This document shows positions 42,528 to 52,917 of a DNA stretch of 64,000 bases, one piece after another. This DNA is from Alentia gelatinosa (taxonomy: Eukaryota; Annelida; Polychaeta; Phyllodocida; Polynoidae). The DNA is taken from contig OX465588.1 in NCBI GenBank assembly GCA_950022655.1, positions 19,764,527 through 19,828,526 of the forward strand. The letters run 5' to 3'. A program made the position numbers and the translations under genes. Under the pieces are notes generated by a model. It was given only the letters and a program-made list of their open reading frames with translations. It was not told the DNA's origin and made no database searches. Position 1 is the first letter of the stretch. Every line of letters begins with the position of its first letter.

Positions 42528-42673
42528 TTCGAATCTCAGCAACGAGAATTTACTCGAAGATACATCCTTGTAATACCATTATATAATCTCATGTCTGCCT
42601 AGATACATACCTAATTCGGACAGAAATTTGGAAACTATAGTTCGAATCTGAGTTGCTCAAAGAGCTTTACCCT
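42528..42673 (+). repeat. 146-bp direct repeat, unit 1
   Basis: The unit is nearly identical to 43095-43240. Shared stretches include GAATCTCAGCAACGAGAATT, GCCTAGATACATACCTAATT and GAAACTATAGTTCGA. It lies inside the long receptor intron. The 421 bp between the units carry no recognised gene. Confidence 0.9.
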
Positions 42674-43094
42674 CAGACGTTTAAGTCGATAATGACTGAG
42701 TAACTCAGATACGTCCTGGACAGTGTCTTCTATCACCGAGGATTTGACTCACGACTGGGGCGACTAATATTTACTAGGGATTGGAGAGACCTCTGCTGGT
42801 CAATAGTAATCGGAAGGGATGAGCCGGTGTCCAGGGGAAGTGTGATTACCCATTGTTAACCGGCAGTGGGTGGGGAACGGGGAAGGCCCCTCGTAACGGT
42901 CACTGGGGGTCATCGGGAATGGAGGGTCAATGAGGTGGTCCGTTAGGGTCAGTATCGAACAGTTCGGATCCCTGATCCCTGCTAAACGCTGGGCAGCACA
43001 AACGTGTGAGATATGTTGAGTCTGCTGGGATGTAATGGCTAACAATTTATAAGTACTTTCATTCAATACATGGAAACCCTAGTTCAGATATAAC

Positions 43095-43240
43095 TTTGAA
43101 TCTCAGCAACGAGAATTTACTCGAAGAAATATCCTTGTAATATCATTTTATAATCTCATGTTTGCCTAGATACATACCTAATTCGGACAGAAATTTGGAA
43201 ACTATAGTTCGACTCTGAGCTGCTCAAAGAGCTATACCCC
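43095..43240 (+). repeat. 146-bp direct repeat, unit 2
   Basis: This is the second copy of the block at 42528, in the same orientation, with roughly ten scattered substitutions visible by eye. It could be a segmental duplication or two insertions of one short interspersed element. No target-site duplication was obvious. Confidence 0.9.
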
Positions 43241-44039
43241 CATTTTACTTTAGTAATGTACATCTTTCAAGTCCATTTTGTAATGTAGGCATCCCTTTGT
43301 TCTGTTCACACTATTTAAAGAATCGTAAAGTGGTAAATGGTGAATAGACCAGACATTCTTGTTCAGTGGTGTGAATGTCAGAGCATCATACTGATACTAG
43401 TGAATACAAAGGGATGCTATATCTTTAAGAAACAGATTTAAAACGAAATATATAAATGTTTTGGGGAACAATTGACTGTATTGAGACTAATATATTAATT
43501 TTATATAACCACTGCTCTTTCAGAATTATTCATATCATAACGACATTGCATTTAAAGTAGATACCTCAGTGCAAAACCGATATTTGTTAGGATATTGGCC
43601 ATTCCACAAACGGCTCAGTGCATCCATGACATATTATATACACATATTTTAGAAGTAGGGAATCATGAAGATCATTTCTTTTCCTCCTTGACATCTTAAC
43701 CACATTAGGGAGAAAGTACAACATGAAGGAAATGATTAAGACCCTGTTTTTAACAACTGTCATTTCTGCTTCTTTTAAATGAAACCGTTAATAGGTTTCT
43801 TTAAAAAGCATGGTATCACCAACCTACGTTAAAATTTGATAGAAAATGCAGTCTTACTTTCAGAAAGGGTGCAACTTCACACAATTAACTCATGCACGTC
43901 ACATGATATCAACTGAACTACCAGTCTTTTAATTTTCAGAATTGGAAGGAATTATTTTATGAAGGGTTGAGACACATGCTATTTGAATTTTAAAAAAAAG
44001 GACATTAAGAATACGTTCATGTCCTGGGATGTTGTTTTA

Positions 44040-44420
44040 CTTAACGCACCAAGGCAGTGGTACAAACATTCCCGCCACAACCACACCCTGGGGAACAGGA
44101 CGATGGACGACCTGAGGCGTTGCCCGCTCTCTCCCCGACCTGCTCCCGGCCACGGGCCTTACGGGCCAAGTTCCGCCAGGTCCCGTCTAGGGGCGAGAAT
44201 ACAGACTTCCTCTCCGCAAAACAGGGTTCACCGCGCGACCATAACCAATCACAAACGGGAACACGGCTGACCCCCACATGCAGCGCCCTCGTCGGAGCGC
44301 ACAGGAACCAGGCGTGTACTATGTTATCGTCACACAACAGCGAGAGTGTATCGTCAGGGGGAGGGGTATTTTGCAAGACCTCCTTTGAACCCTCAACCCG
44401 TATACCACACAGTTTGGCTG
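44040..44420. other. Intronic GC/CpG-rich island
   Basis: The segment is far richer in C, G and CpG than the rest of the intron. It contains a CCAAT word (44245-44249, in ATAACCAATCAC). A Pro/Arg-rich plus-strand frame (44057-44515) and a Cys/Gly-rich minus-strand frame (44041-44376) are by-products of the composition. It could be an alternative promoter or enhancer, or a captured repeat. Confidence 0.4.
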
Positions 44421-44630
44421 TACCCCGCCATCACCTACGACAAAACCGATATTTGTCATTTGATATTTTGAGTCGAAGTTCTAACCTATCGCGAGAAGAG
44501 GGCAATGTATACTGAATATCATTCTACTTCAGAAAAACTGTTTTCCACAACTATATGCCAATAACATACAGAACATGAGATTTGATCTGAATACTAGAAT
44601 GTATAAGACATAGTATACAAAGTGTTCATT

Positions 44631-44759
44631 GAGAATGTATGGATACTCAGTAACCACTACCCATTATGTAAACAATATCAAATACCATAACCATGTTCCA
44701 CAGATTCAAAACCATCGTGTACGGCCTCAAAGCCATTTTATACGGGAAAGAGTCCCTTT
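44631..44759 (-). repeat. Dispersed repeat, copy B
   Basis: This is the inverted relative of 4431-4560, with the same order of conserved words. It lies within the receptor intron. The class is unknown. Confidence 0.75.
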
Positions 44760-47646
44760 AGATGTATCGTATTGGAGAAAATTGGTTCTATAAGCCACTT
44801 CAGGCTCACGCTCGTGTATTACGACGCGTCAGCCTCTCAGTTTACAGTCACTTGTACCCAGAACCATTGACGGTTGTCGATTGCCTTTTGTATTTTATGT
44901 ATTGTTGAAGTAGTCTCCGCTAACCTATTCAGGGCAGATTAAATCTTGAGCTATATTTATGATATCGCTATTTGTATCAAGAAATACAATGCAATGGATA
45001 AAGGAGGCTAATACACGGCACCTAATGTAGGTATACAATCATATATCATAGCCAGCACAAATAATATTGGTCTTAAAGAAGTGTTATGTTACATGGTGTT
45101 GATATAACTCTCTATATACATAAATTGACACTTGTACCCATTCCTATTAACATGGGTCTGCCACAGATCCAACCACTTGGGATATGTAAGGTAAGAAAAA
45201 GGGGTTGGGGCAGGACTATGGGTGCGATTTTCATTAAAGTAGGATCATTTTTCAGGAAGGATAGTTGCCCTCCCATTTATAAGGTAATTAGACCTGCTTT
45301 TAAACGAGGAATGAAAGTGTGAAATGTAATCAAGTATGCCTTAGGTATGTCTTTAACCTCTCAGCCTGTATGTGTGCAGACGTTGGCTATCAGTTATATG
45401 AATAGTGCCATTGCCTTTTCTTATGACAGACTAGGATCCTGGCTAAATATCGACGATGTTTAAGGATTAAATTTCAACTCTCTACTGTGTGCTTACTGTG
45501 GTTAAGTGGGCAATGGATTCGATGGAGGTAAATAATTTCTGGATAAAGTAAGGTACGTTGAGCATGACGCCAACTGGAAATTAAATTACACCTAATATCG
45601 TATCCTGGCTTACTAAAACACTATTGAAAAGTCATTAAAAATATGATGCGTGCGCGTGTTCAATAAGTACGAAGTCGGCGTTTTTCTGCATATAATGGGA
45701 CAGCATAGTGAATTAATTTCCGATTAACTGGAGAATTGTCACCGTCGAGGACGCTCCATCATCGATCCCGTCGTCATTAAGCACAGGAGAACGGCTTTTA
45801 GATAGCCATAAAATTACCCTCTTGTAATTAAAACAATGATGCTTCCGGGTTCCTAGTCGAGTGGAGCCCGTTTACAACCCCACATTCTATGTACTACTTA
45901 CTTCGCTACTCTAACAGACTGGGAGCTGTTTAATATCTGGAAGGACCCTTGTAGGACTGTCGTATGAGAGCCATTTTTAGGATATTCCGCATCAAATGAA
46001 TATGGATTGCCCTTTCGAAGGACAGGGAGAAGTACGAAGATTGTCAGTCCTATTATTAATCCTGCTGCCAAAAAAGCTAGTATTGGTATTTATAAGAAAC
46101 GGATACAAAAAGTACTATATGATTGACCCCTGATGTCCGACTGAACTGTTGTACTGATCGGTATATTTACTCACCACCCATCTCATCTTTCATCGAGCAT
46201 CCCTAATGGGATCATGTATATATCGTTTACTTCTTTTGTAAATGAAGACGGATTTGTTATCGTTTGAACTCTATGTAACCTGGTTATAAAGGTGATTACA
46301 AACTTGCTGCGGCAGAAGTCACCTATGCTTTTCTTTTGCACAAATTAAAAAAAAAATTAAGGTATTTATCGACTTGTATCAAACTTTATCCATGATCCTC
46401 CTTTTAACATTAGAAGTTACACGAGCAGGTTTCAAGGAAGTGATTGCTTTCAGTATGCAAGCCCTCCCAAACCCTCAATTTTGTATTTGTTCTTTATTAA
46501 GATTTGTTTTCGATTTCGGTTGGTGCCGATCAAAATTCTTTCCAAATCTCCATGCATTTCAAAATCTAATAGGTCCATCGTCTTTCCTACTGTTATGGTG
46601 ACATCTTTGGCTTCCCAAACTGACGTCCTTGAAGAACACTTACAGCGGGAATAGCCTTGTTCAGAGACACATTCCCGCCATCATGTGGACACTTTAAAAA
46701 CGGGAGTGGCGGTTGTTCGGCTGGCTGAGCGGGGTGACAGCTGCGATAGATCCATCACCGCTGGCGCCCGTTCACCACTGTGACATACCCGATTAAATGG
46801 CATCTATCATGGAACTGTCATAGGAGAGGACACCGCGTCAGCCTGCTCCCTCAGACACACCTATAGTCTGCCTGTTCACTTACACATCGGGTACGACAGC
46901 TGTTGAAAACGTTTAAAATGCTGGTCAAAGGGCGAAAACTTCAAGGATATCCCAAAAGAATGTTTCAATCTCTTAGGGTGCTGCGATCGCTATAAAACTT
47001 ATTCTGAAAACTTCCTTTGTCTGATAATTCAATAATGGCTATGCTAATTGTTGGATATCCCTTAGGTACACAAATTGATCATTAAGATGACAACCTCATA
47101 TTGATCAGCGTTGTATATAATTAGCTTTTGTTAGCAACTGATATTGTGACATTACTACCCGCGGTTTCGATGTATTACAGAGCACAATTTGGTTGGGTGA
47201 TTGCTCTTACTTCGAACTCCTGTTCTAAGGCCTTAGTGCACTGAACAAACAGACAACGGGCAGTGTCGCCGTTCCTTTTTATACGTCTTCCAGCTAAAGC
47301 TATAAATGTATCTGCTATACTGCCATATTCAGCCATACAAGGTACTTAAATTTTAAGCACGATCATAGGTTAATGATCTTCAATTATTTGCTAGATAGCA
47401 AGCCAAGATGTTACACTTGTATCATTTCCCAGAGAAAAAAAAACTCTTCAATGATGGATGACAAAAATCGGTAGAATTTTGTATATTCTCATTGTTCAAC
47501 GCTGGTGAAAAGACATGTAAAATATACCATTTGTTCTTGGAAGAATCGATCAATAAAAACAACGGAAAAGAAGACAAATTGGTGCTGCATCAATATACAC
47601 ATGCACAACTGAAGATCACACCCACACTCTAGTCACACCAACTCAC

Positions 47647-48185
47647 CCATGATGGGAATATGCAGGGAGGTACGCGGGATGTTCTCGGCGACCATGAGCA
47701 GGAAGACGGTGAAGGCAAGCAGCACCGAGATGCCCAGCGAGATCTTCTCGCCTGCATCAGGCGGCAGGCAAAAGACGATCATGACCAGCACAGAAAGAAG
47801 TGTGCATGGCAGGATGATGTTCATGATGTAGAACGTGTAACGTCTGCGTAGAAATAATGTGAACTCTACATAAGGATAGTGCTTGTCCGGGCAGCAGGGC
47901 AGCACTGTCTCCTTCCACTCGGCGATGGAGCTGTAGACTTCCCACTCGCCGTTCAACCGGAACTCGTGGGTCATCACCATGTCAGAGAGGTTGGTGAGGT
48001 TCATGCGGGCGCTGGAGTAGGCCCAGGCTCCCACCTGGATGAGGCAGGCCTGCTCATCGAACGGGAAGTACCTGATGTCAATGTCGCAGGTGGTCATGAA
48101 GATTCCACCGGGCTCCCAGTGCACGCTGCCGTTGTGCATAAGGAGCACGCGGATCTTCTTGAAATCCGGAGCCAGCTCGTCAGCC
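47647..48185 (-). CDS. nAChR subunit, main exon (Cys-loop, loops B and C, TM1, TM2)
   Basis: This 539-bp exon spans the acceptor TTGTAG (ends 48186) to the donor GTGAGT (starts 47646). In order it encodes NGADELAPDF after loop A (the N comes from the preceding exon), then the Cys-loop with exactly 13 residues between the cysteines (from CDIDIRYFPFDEQAC). Next come loop B GAWAYSS with the conserved Trp, and loop C with the vicinal pair in VLPCCPDKHYPYVEF that marks alpha-type subunits. TM1 follows LRRRYTFYIMN. TM2 starts GEKISLGISVLLAF and ends VAENIP, with Glu at -1' and 20' and Leu at 9', the pattern of a cation-selective pore. Possible N-glycosylation sites are NGS, NLT and NLS. The loop C tyrosine two residues before the Cys pair is Leu here, and loop C is one residue longer than in alpha7. 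Confidence 0.97.
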
Positions 48186-49687
48186 CTACAACGAGAATTA
48201 GTGTTCGATCCACAAGTCGTCTTCATTCTGCAAAGAGGCAGCAAAAAAAAGAGGCGGAGGCTGAGGGAGAAGGTCAGCACCATGCACCATACAGGGTTAG
48301 AATTGAGGGAGGAGAGGTCAGGCATGGGTTGAGGCATGCAGAGGGGAAACCCACAGTTCCTGGGTAGCTCGTAATACATCCAGGATCTTGGGGAAGCTCC
48401 ATCCATAGCACATTCAGTAATAGGTTATAGAAATATTTATTATAGGATTGAATAAGACAGTTTACAGTTATAAAAGATGAGTATTGTATGCAAGATGAAA
48501 AGAGGTTAATGATAATACTGAATTTATAGCATTCCTGGTGAAAAGTAAAGAGAATCATTCCAGTCGGTATGAGACGTAGTTTAATAAAACTTAAGTGGGA
48601 TGCATAAAGTGCATTCTTATCACCTTAAAGTTAAAAGGACACCTTAACTATGGCTTATCATCTCGAAGAACATACCAATCGGAAGGTTGTATGAGAAAGC
48701 TATGCAATACTGGATGTTCCTGCCTTGTTGAACTTCCAATATATAATAAGCACGAATATACCATGCATTATTACCTTGCTAGCAAGCGAATCGTTTATTG
48801 TTGCAACTTATACAAATATAAAAATAATTACTGGAATTATGATCAAAATAATAATATAATTCTGAAAATAATAAGTTGACTAGGAATGAATTAAGTTCGT
48901 TTCAAATATTGATTCCTGAAATGTTTACTATACAATGTTAAAGTTCAGGTCAGCCGGTCTTTTGGAATGATATGCCTATGGGTACTTATATAGAACGTCC
49001 TGACCATGCTGTACAAGTCACAGAACGAGATGGTAATTTACGGTTTGTACGGAACGAGGTGTTTACGCCGAGTTCCGTACAAACCGTAAATTATCATCGA
49101 GTTCTGTGACTTGTACAAACATGGTTGGACGTTATATATTTACTATATACCCAAATCTGTCTGATTCCTACCATAAATTTGCGTAAAATCCTAAATTCAA
49201 TCGAGTAGATCAACCTGCCAACACTCGCAGGACGTCCGTACACTGTGGTACTGGGAGGCCGGCCGCTTTCCAAGCGTTTCCTCTGTTACAGGCTAACTTA
49301 TCTAATAGCAGAGACTACGATTCAGAGAGTGACGTTGCGGTTCATACTGTCACGCTCGAGCAAGCTACGGGAAAATTTTGCGGAGCGGTGCAGTGTATCG
49401 CCGCTGGAATGAGGTAGCCAACGTAATATTACGTTGACAACGCGGAGAACTCGTAGCAACGTGTTCATTTTTCAAGTCCGTACACTTGACAACGTCTCTA
49501 CCAGGCGGTCCATACACTATTATATGGACTTGAAGTCCGTATATTCAAATTACTTTATATGCCGAAACGGTGCATATTTACACTATATACGGCATGGGTA
49601 TATAGTAACCACTCTTACTTTTAGAAATACTCCGGCATTGCATAAGTGGGAGTATGTTCATTTTGACTCGCCCGATGGGCCACTCAC
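48186..49687 (-). other. nAChR intron, 1.5 kb
   Basis: The intron is bounded by donor GTGAGT (49687 downward) and acceptor TTGTAG. The open frame running from the 539-bp exon into this intron (to 48406) is read-through, because the match to the receptor family starts at the acceptor. A palindromic element lies at 48987-49138. Confidence 0.85.
48987..49138. mobile_element. Intronic hairpin element, about 150 bp
   Basis: The arms pair almost end to end. GTACAAGTCACAGAACGAGA (49011 on) matches the complement of 49106 on. GGTTTGTACGGAAC (49041-49054) pairs with GTTCCGTACAAACC. Outer TATATAGAACGTCC pairs with GGACGTTATATA. The small loop reads GAGGTGTTTACGCCGA. In RNA it would form a long stem within the receptor pre-mRNA. 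Confidence 0.85.
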
Positions 49688-49797
49688 CCATTCATCAGGG
49701 CAAGCTCGGGTAGCCATATTCTGTCGGGCTTGACAACAACATCGGTGAGGTCGTTGTAGTCAGCAGGGTCCCACCTCAAGCGGTCATCCACCCAGTC
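49688..49797 (-). CDS. nAChR subunit, 110-bp exon (loops D and A)
   Basis: The acceptor is TTTTCGCAG and the donor G|GTGAGT. The exon encodes DWVDDRLRWDPADYNDLTDV followed by VVKPDRIWLPELALMN plus two bases of the next Gly codon. The pattern W-V-D-x-R-L-x-W-[DN]-P-x-[DE]-Y and the later I-W-x-P-[DE] are hallmarks of nAChR subunits. Its length equals the 110-bp exon 4 of vertebrate nAChR genes. Loop D Trp is present. At the loop A position where most alpha subunits have Tyr (the LLYN motif), this protein reads ALMN, so the pocket Tyr is Met. The frame is phase 0 in and phase 2 out, matching its neighbours. Confidence 0.96.
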
Positions 49798-50129
49798 CTG
49801 CGAAAACGAATAAAGGATATGTAATTATCTCCATTGTACAATGACAAAGCACATAAAAAATGGGAATAGTTAAATGAACGTGAGAATGAATAAAGAGAGA
49901 TACGAATTAACACAAACGTATGCTAAGATATATAAATGCTAGTCAAAATAATTAGCATGAATTTATCCCAAAACAATTGTACAACTTCACATAGATGCAC
50001 TGGTATAACCAATACTCCTTTTTTTGTAATCAGGGTTTTATTCAGTTCTTGTTGCAGTTGCCTTGTAGTTCATTCTTTTCTTGTTTAAAGCACCAAATCC
50101 ACCAAGACGATTTTCCATGCGAATTTGGG

Positions 50130-50235
50130 TTCGCAGACGTTCGCAGACGTTCGCAGGCGTTCGCAGGCGTTCGCAGGCGTTCGCAGGCGTTCGCAGGCGT
50201 TCGCAGGCGTTCGCAGGCGTTCGCAGGCATTCGCA
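50130..50235. repeat. 10-bp minisatellite (TTCGCAGGCG)n
   Basis: Ten exact-period units run from 50130 to 50229. The first two read TTCGCAGACG, the last TTCGCAGGCA, and a partial unit follows. Open frames on both strands through it are artefacts of the 10-bp period, since three units equal ten codons. It begins 108 bp after a GCGAATTTGGG-like half of the flanking motif and ends in a perfect hairpin. Confidence 0.95.
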
Positions 50236-50251
50236 TTTCAATGCGAATGCC
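50226..50251. repeat. Palindrome at the minisatellite edge
   Basis: Arms GGCATTCGCAT (50226-50236) and ATGCGAATGCC (50241-50251) flank a four-base loop. The left arm overlaps the last minisatellite unit. Confidence 0.9.
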
Positions 50252-50293
50252 TTGCGACAATATTCAATATATTGAATATCATCTCGCGCTTAA

Positions 50294-50692
50294 GGCCGGG
50301 CACCCACCAACGCTGACGGTTTACGATAGAGCCTCCTGAGCTACAATTGGAAATGGCAAAATCGTAACCTATCGGGAGGTATTTGGAAGAGGCATTGAAT
50401 CGTACAGCTCTATCATGATCCAATCGGTGAATTATGCTCCACCACCACGGTTATATAGCTACCGAGAGGCTACGAAAAATCCAACATGTTGGATCTTTTT
50501 GGGAGCTTTAAGATTGGCGTTTCCCATCGTAGCCTATCGGTAGCCAATCGTGGGCTGTCGTACAGCCTATCGTAGAAACATGGTCCTTTGCCATGATTTT
50601 GTCTCACCCCTACTGGTGATTTTTTTTATTACAGTTGGGAAGTTAATCGTAAGGCCTATTGAGACCAGAATCAGCGTTGGTCGGTGCAAGGC
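50294..50692. mobile_element. TIR element family X, copy 2 (about 400 bp)
   Basis: The left end GGCCGGGCACCCACCAACGC (50294) pairs with the right end TCAGCGTTGGTCGGTGCAAG ending GGC at 50692. TTAA lies directly outside both ends (50290-50293 and 50693-50696). The interior shares with copy 3 a CTAC.ATT.GAAATGGC.AA block followed by ATCGGGAGGT, and the TCCAACATGTTGGA core. No coding capacity. Confidence 0.8.
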
Positions 50693-51339
50693 TTAAACCC
50701 TGACAAACGTGCTTTTACCTTACAAAGATAACAAATATAGATCATGGATATGCGGTCTTTGCAATAATAATACTCCCTTTTTGTCTTCTACTCCCAATTC
50801 TAGATGAGCCTTTATTTATTTCCCTCAGGTTGATATCATATCACCCCTCTTGAGTTGATCATGCGTCCTTATCAGTGATACACTAGGTACCATATACTAA
50901 TCCTATTATGTATCATATTACTCAGAAACCCTTTCAGCGTTAGAATTCTCTCTAAGAACTCTACATTGCTGATTCAGTCAAGACAGTATATCTGTACTAC
51001 AGGAAATAACAGCGGGAGGGAAAGCTGCTCTGCATTGACAAACGTTGATTTTTCACGGCTCACTGACTGAACAAGCTTGACCAGCCAGCCATACCACGGG
51101 GAATATTGTGTATAATCTAATAAGGTCATATAGCTGGTCATGTGACTGTCTCCAGTGAGCTGTTTCCCTTCAGGACAACTGCTCCCATGTCTCTCCATAT
51201 CAGGCGCACAGCGCTATATACTTCAACGTTGAATTTCACAGTGAACCCACACCATAATTCCCAACAAAATTGCCTGTCTTATCGCCCCCGGGCCGGCGTA
51301 TACATCAACGTGCCGTCACGCATGGGTAGATAACCCATA

Positions 51340-52205
51340 TGTGACTCCTAGCTCCACTACACCGATCCCTGTGTCCTTCCCCGTGAGCTGCTTTAAGTAC
51401 CTGTCCCTCATTCTTCGTACTGTAATATCCCTCATTGCCCTCGCTATAATCACCTTCCCTGTCTATCATCCCTAGGTGGCCCATGTATCTGCCCTTTATT
51501 TCCATCACCGTTTTTTTTTAAAGTACTTTTATTTCGGGGCATTATATTGACAACGATTTCCTGGCTCGGCTAGGCCGTTCTTCCGCCAGGATCCGCTAAT
51601 AATCCATGATATTACATAACTTAAAAGTACAATACGGTAAGGTCTAAGTCCATGAGACTTTAGATCAAGCCAGAGGTAATAATAATCTAGTACAGTAATT
51701 AGGTTACCTTTCTGTCCCCCATGAGCTGCTCCTGTATCTGCTCCTTACCTCCTTCACTGTAATGAACTTACTTATATTTATCTCACCCCAGATATTTTTT
51801 CTCCATAGACTTAACATTGGCAACTCGTATCTAACGCCTATTAGATAATTAGGAAAAATATCCAATGGGGGATAATGTCACAAATGTTAGCCCATTAGTC
51901 AATATTAAGGGTGAGATAAATTCAGAAACCCATTCAAGTTTAGGGTTAGAGCTCGATCCCATCTCATTTGAATCACGTAGTAATTCACGCGGCTTCGCCT
52001 TGTGAATTACGACATGATTCAAACTCGATGGGATACGGTCTCTGTCCCTCATTCCCCTCACTATAATGAGCTTACCTATCTGTCCCCCATGAGCTGCTCG
52101 AGTATCTACCCTTCATACCGCTCACTATTATCAGGCTCCCTGTCACTCCCCTATGAGTTGCTCATGTATTTGCCCTTTATTTTCCTCACTATGATTACCG
52201 GCATA
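51340..52205 (+). repeat. Degenerate pyrimidine-rich satellite, about 70-bp period
   Basis: Irregular repeats of a unit contain CCATGAGCTGCTC, TGTATCTGCCCTTTATTTCC and TCACTATAATGAGCTTACC. Anchors lie near 51385, 51470, 51718, 52025, 52085 and 52148. The array is interrupted by other sequence (about 51515-51690 and 51780-52020, including a hairpin). Similar C/T-rich, more diverged sequence continues at 53210-53700 and 54160-54500. It is not coding. Confidence 0.65.
51955..52036. mobile_element. Small hairpin element within the satellite
   Basis: The left arm GATCCCATCTCATTTGAATC and beyond (to 51988) pairs with 52002-52036 with a few mismatches. The 13-base loop reads GCGGCTTCGCCTT. It is the same type of object as the hairpins at 9519, 15477 and 48987. 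Confidence 0.75.
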
Positions 52206-52532
52206 TAATCTTGTTGGACAAGGTTATTTAACGCCCTCTCCCCATAAGTTTAAACAAAGTTGACCAACATCTTCCCTACTCTCATCCACATATAGAAAAG
52301 GCTCTTAGTGGAAGACACCCCCTGAGTTCTGGTATGTGAATCAAATTAACCAAGAAGAAGCTTATCTAGTAATTAAACTAGAGAAAATATGTTTATCATG
52401 GTCTCGAATACAAAACAGCAGTGTGAGAGAAAAGATGTCCCAATACTCAATCAGATTCCCTTATAGTTATAAAACACCAAATTGGTTACCAATACTACTA
52501 ATATGAGTCCCTACCTGCTGTTATTATAAGAG

Positions 52533-52917
52533 GGGACCCCCACCTACCACAATAGGCCACAACATGCTTCCCGATCGCTACGATTTGAAATGGCGAAATC
52601 GTGACCTATCGGGAGGTCCCCGAATCGTAGACCACTGTCGTGATCCAAACGGTGAATCATACGCGCTGACCACGATACCTTCCCGATAGGCTACGATACC
52701 CAACGACAGGCTACGAAATTTCCAACATGTTGGAAATTATCGGGACCTCTACGATTGGCGTTTTCATCGCAGCCTATCATGAGCTGTCGTGGATGGAATC
52801 GCAGAAACCTGTCCCACCTACCACGATTTTGGCTGACCTCACGCTAGAATCGGAATGGTGTCGGGAAGGCCGTCATAAGGCCAATCGGGACCAGAATCGT
52901 GGTAGGTGGGGGCAGGC
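52533..52917. mobile_element. TIR element family X, copy 3 (385 bp)
   Basis: The left end (GGACCCCCACCTACCACAAT) pairs with the right end (ATCGTGGTAGGTGGGGGCAG). The interior GCTACGATTTGAAATGGCGA block followed by ATCGGGAGGT, and the TCCAACATGTTGGA core, are shared with copy 2. An open frame through it (52727-53029) is not a gene. Confidence 0.85.

Larger units (their letters stand above)
38645..47646 (-). other. nAChR intron between TM2 and TM3 exons (about 9 kb)
   Basis: The donor is G|GTGAGT (after 47647) and the acceptor GCAG (38645). The codon is split after its first base, and joining restores an ungapped match to the family between TM2 and TM3. The intron holds a 146-bp duplicated block, a GC-rich island near 44.1 kb, a dispersed repeat at 44631 and GC-richer patches at 39.8-40.45 kb. 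Open frames inside it lack recognisable motifs. Confidence 0.85.

Noticed and set aside
42528..43240. The pair of 146-bp repeats considered as LTRs of a small retrotransposon
   Set aside because: No TG...CA ends, primer-binding site, polypurine tract or coding remnant between them was seen.
47649..48367. Plus-strand open frames up to 162 codons
   Set aside because: Antisense shadows of the receptor exon, which has clear domain structure and splice sites on the minus strand.
48186..48406. N-terminal extension of the 257-codon minus-strand frame
   Set aside because: Similarity to nAChR begins exactly at the TTGTAG acceptor; the upstream part is intron read-through.
50130..50235. Short regular repeats considered as a CRISPR array
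   Set aside because: The units are contiguous 10-mers with no spacers, in eukaryotic intronic DNA.
50038..50339. Several overlapping repeat-rich open frames, up to 114 codons
   Set aside because: The 10-bp minisatellite keeps several frames open on both strands; no non-repeat coding signal.
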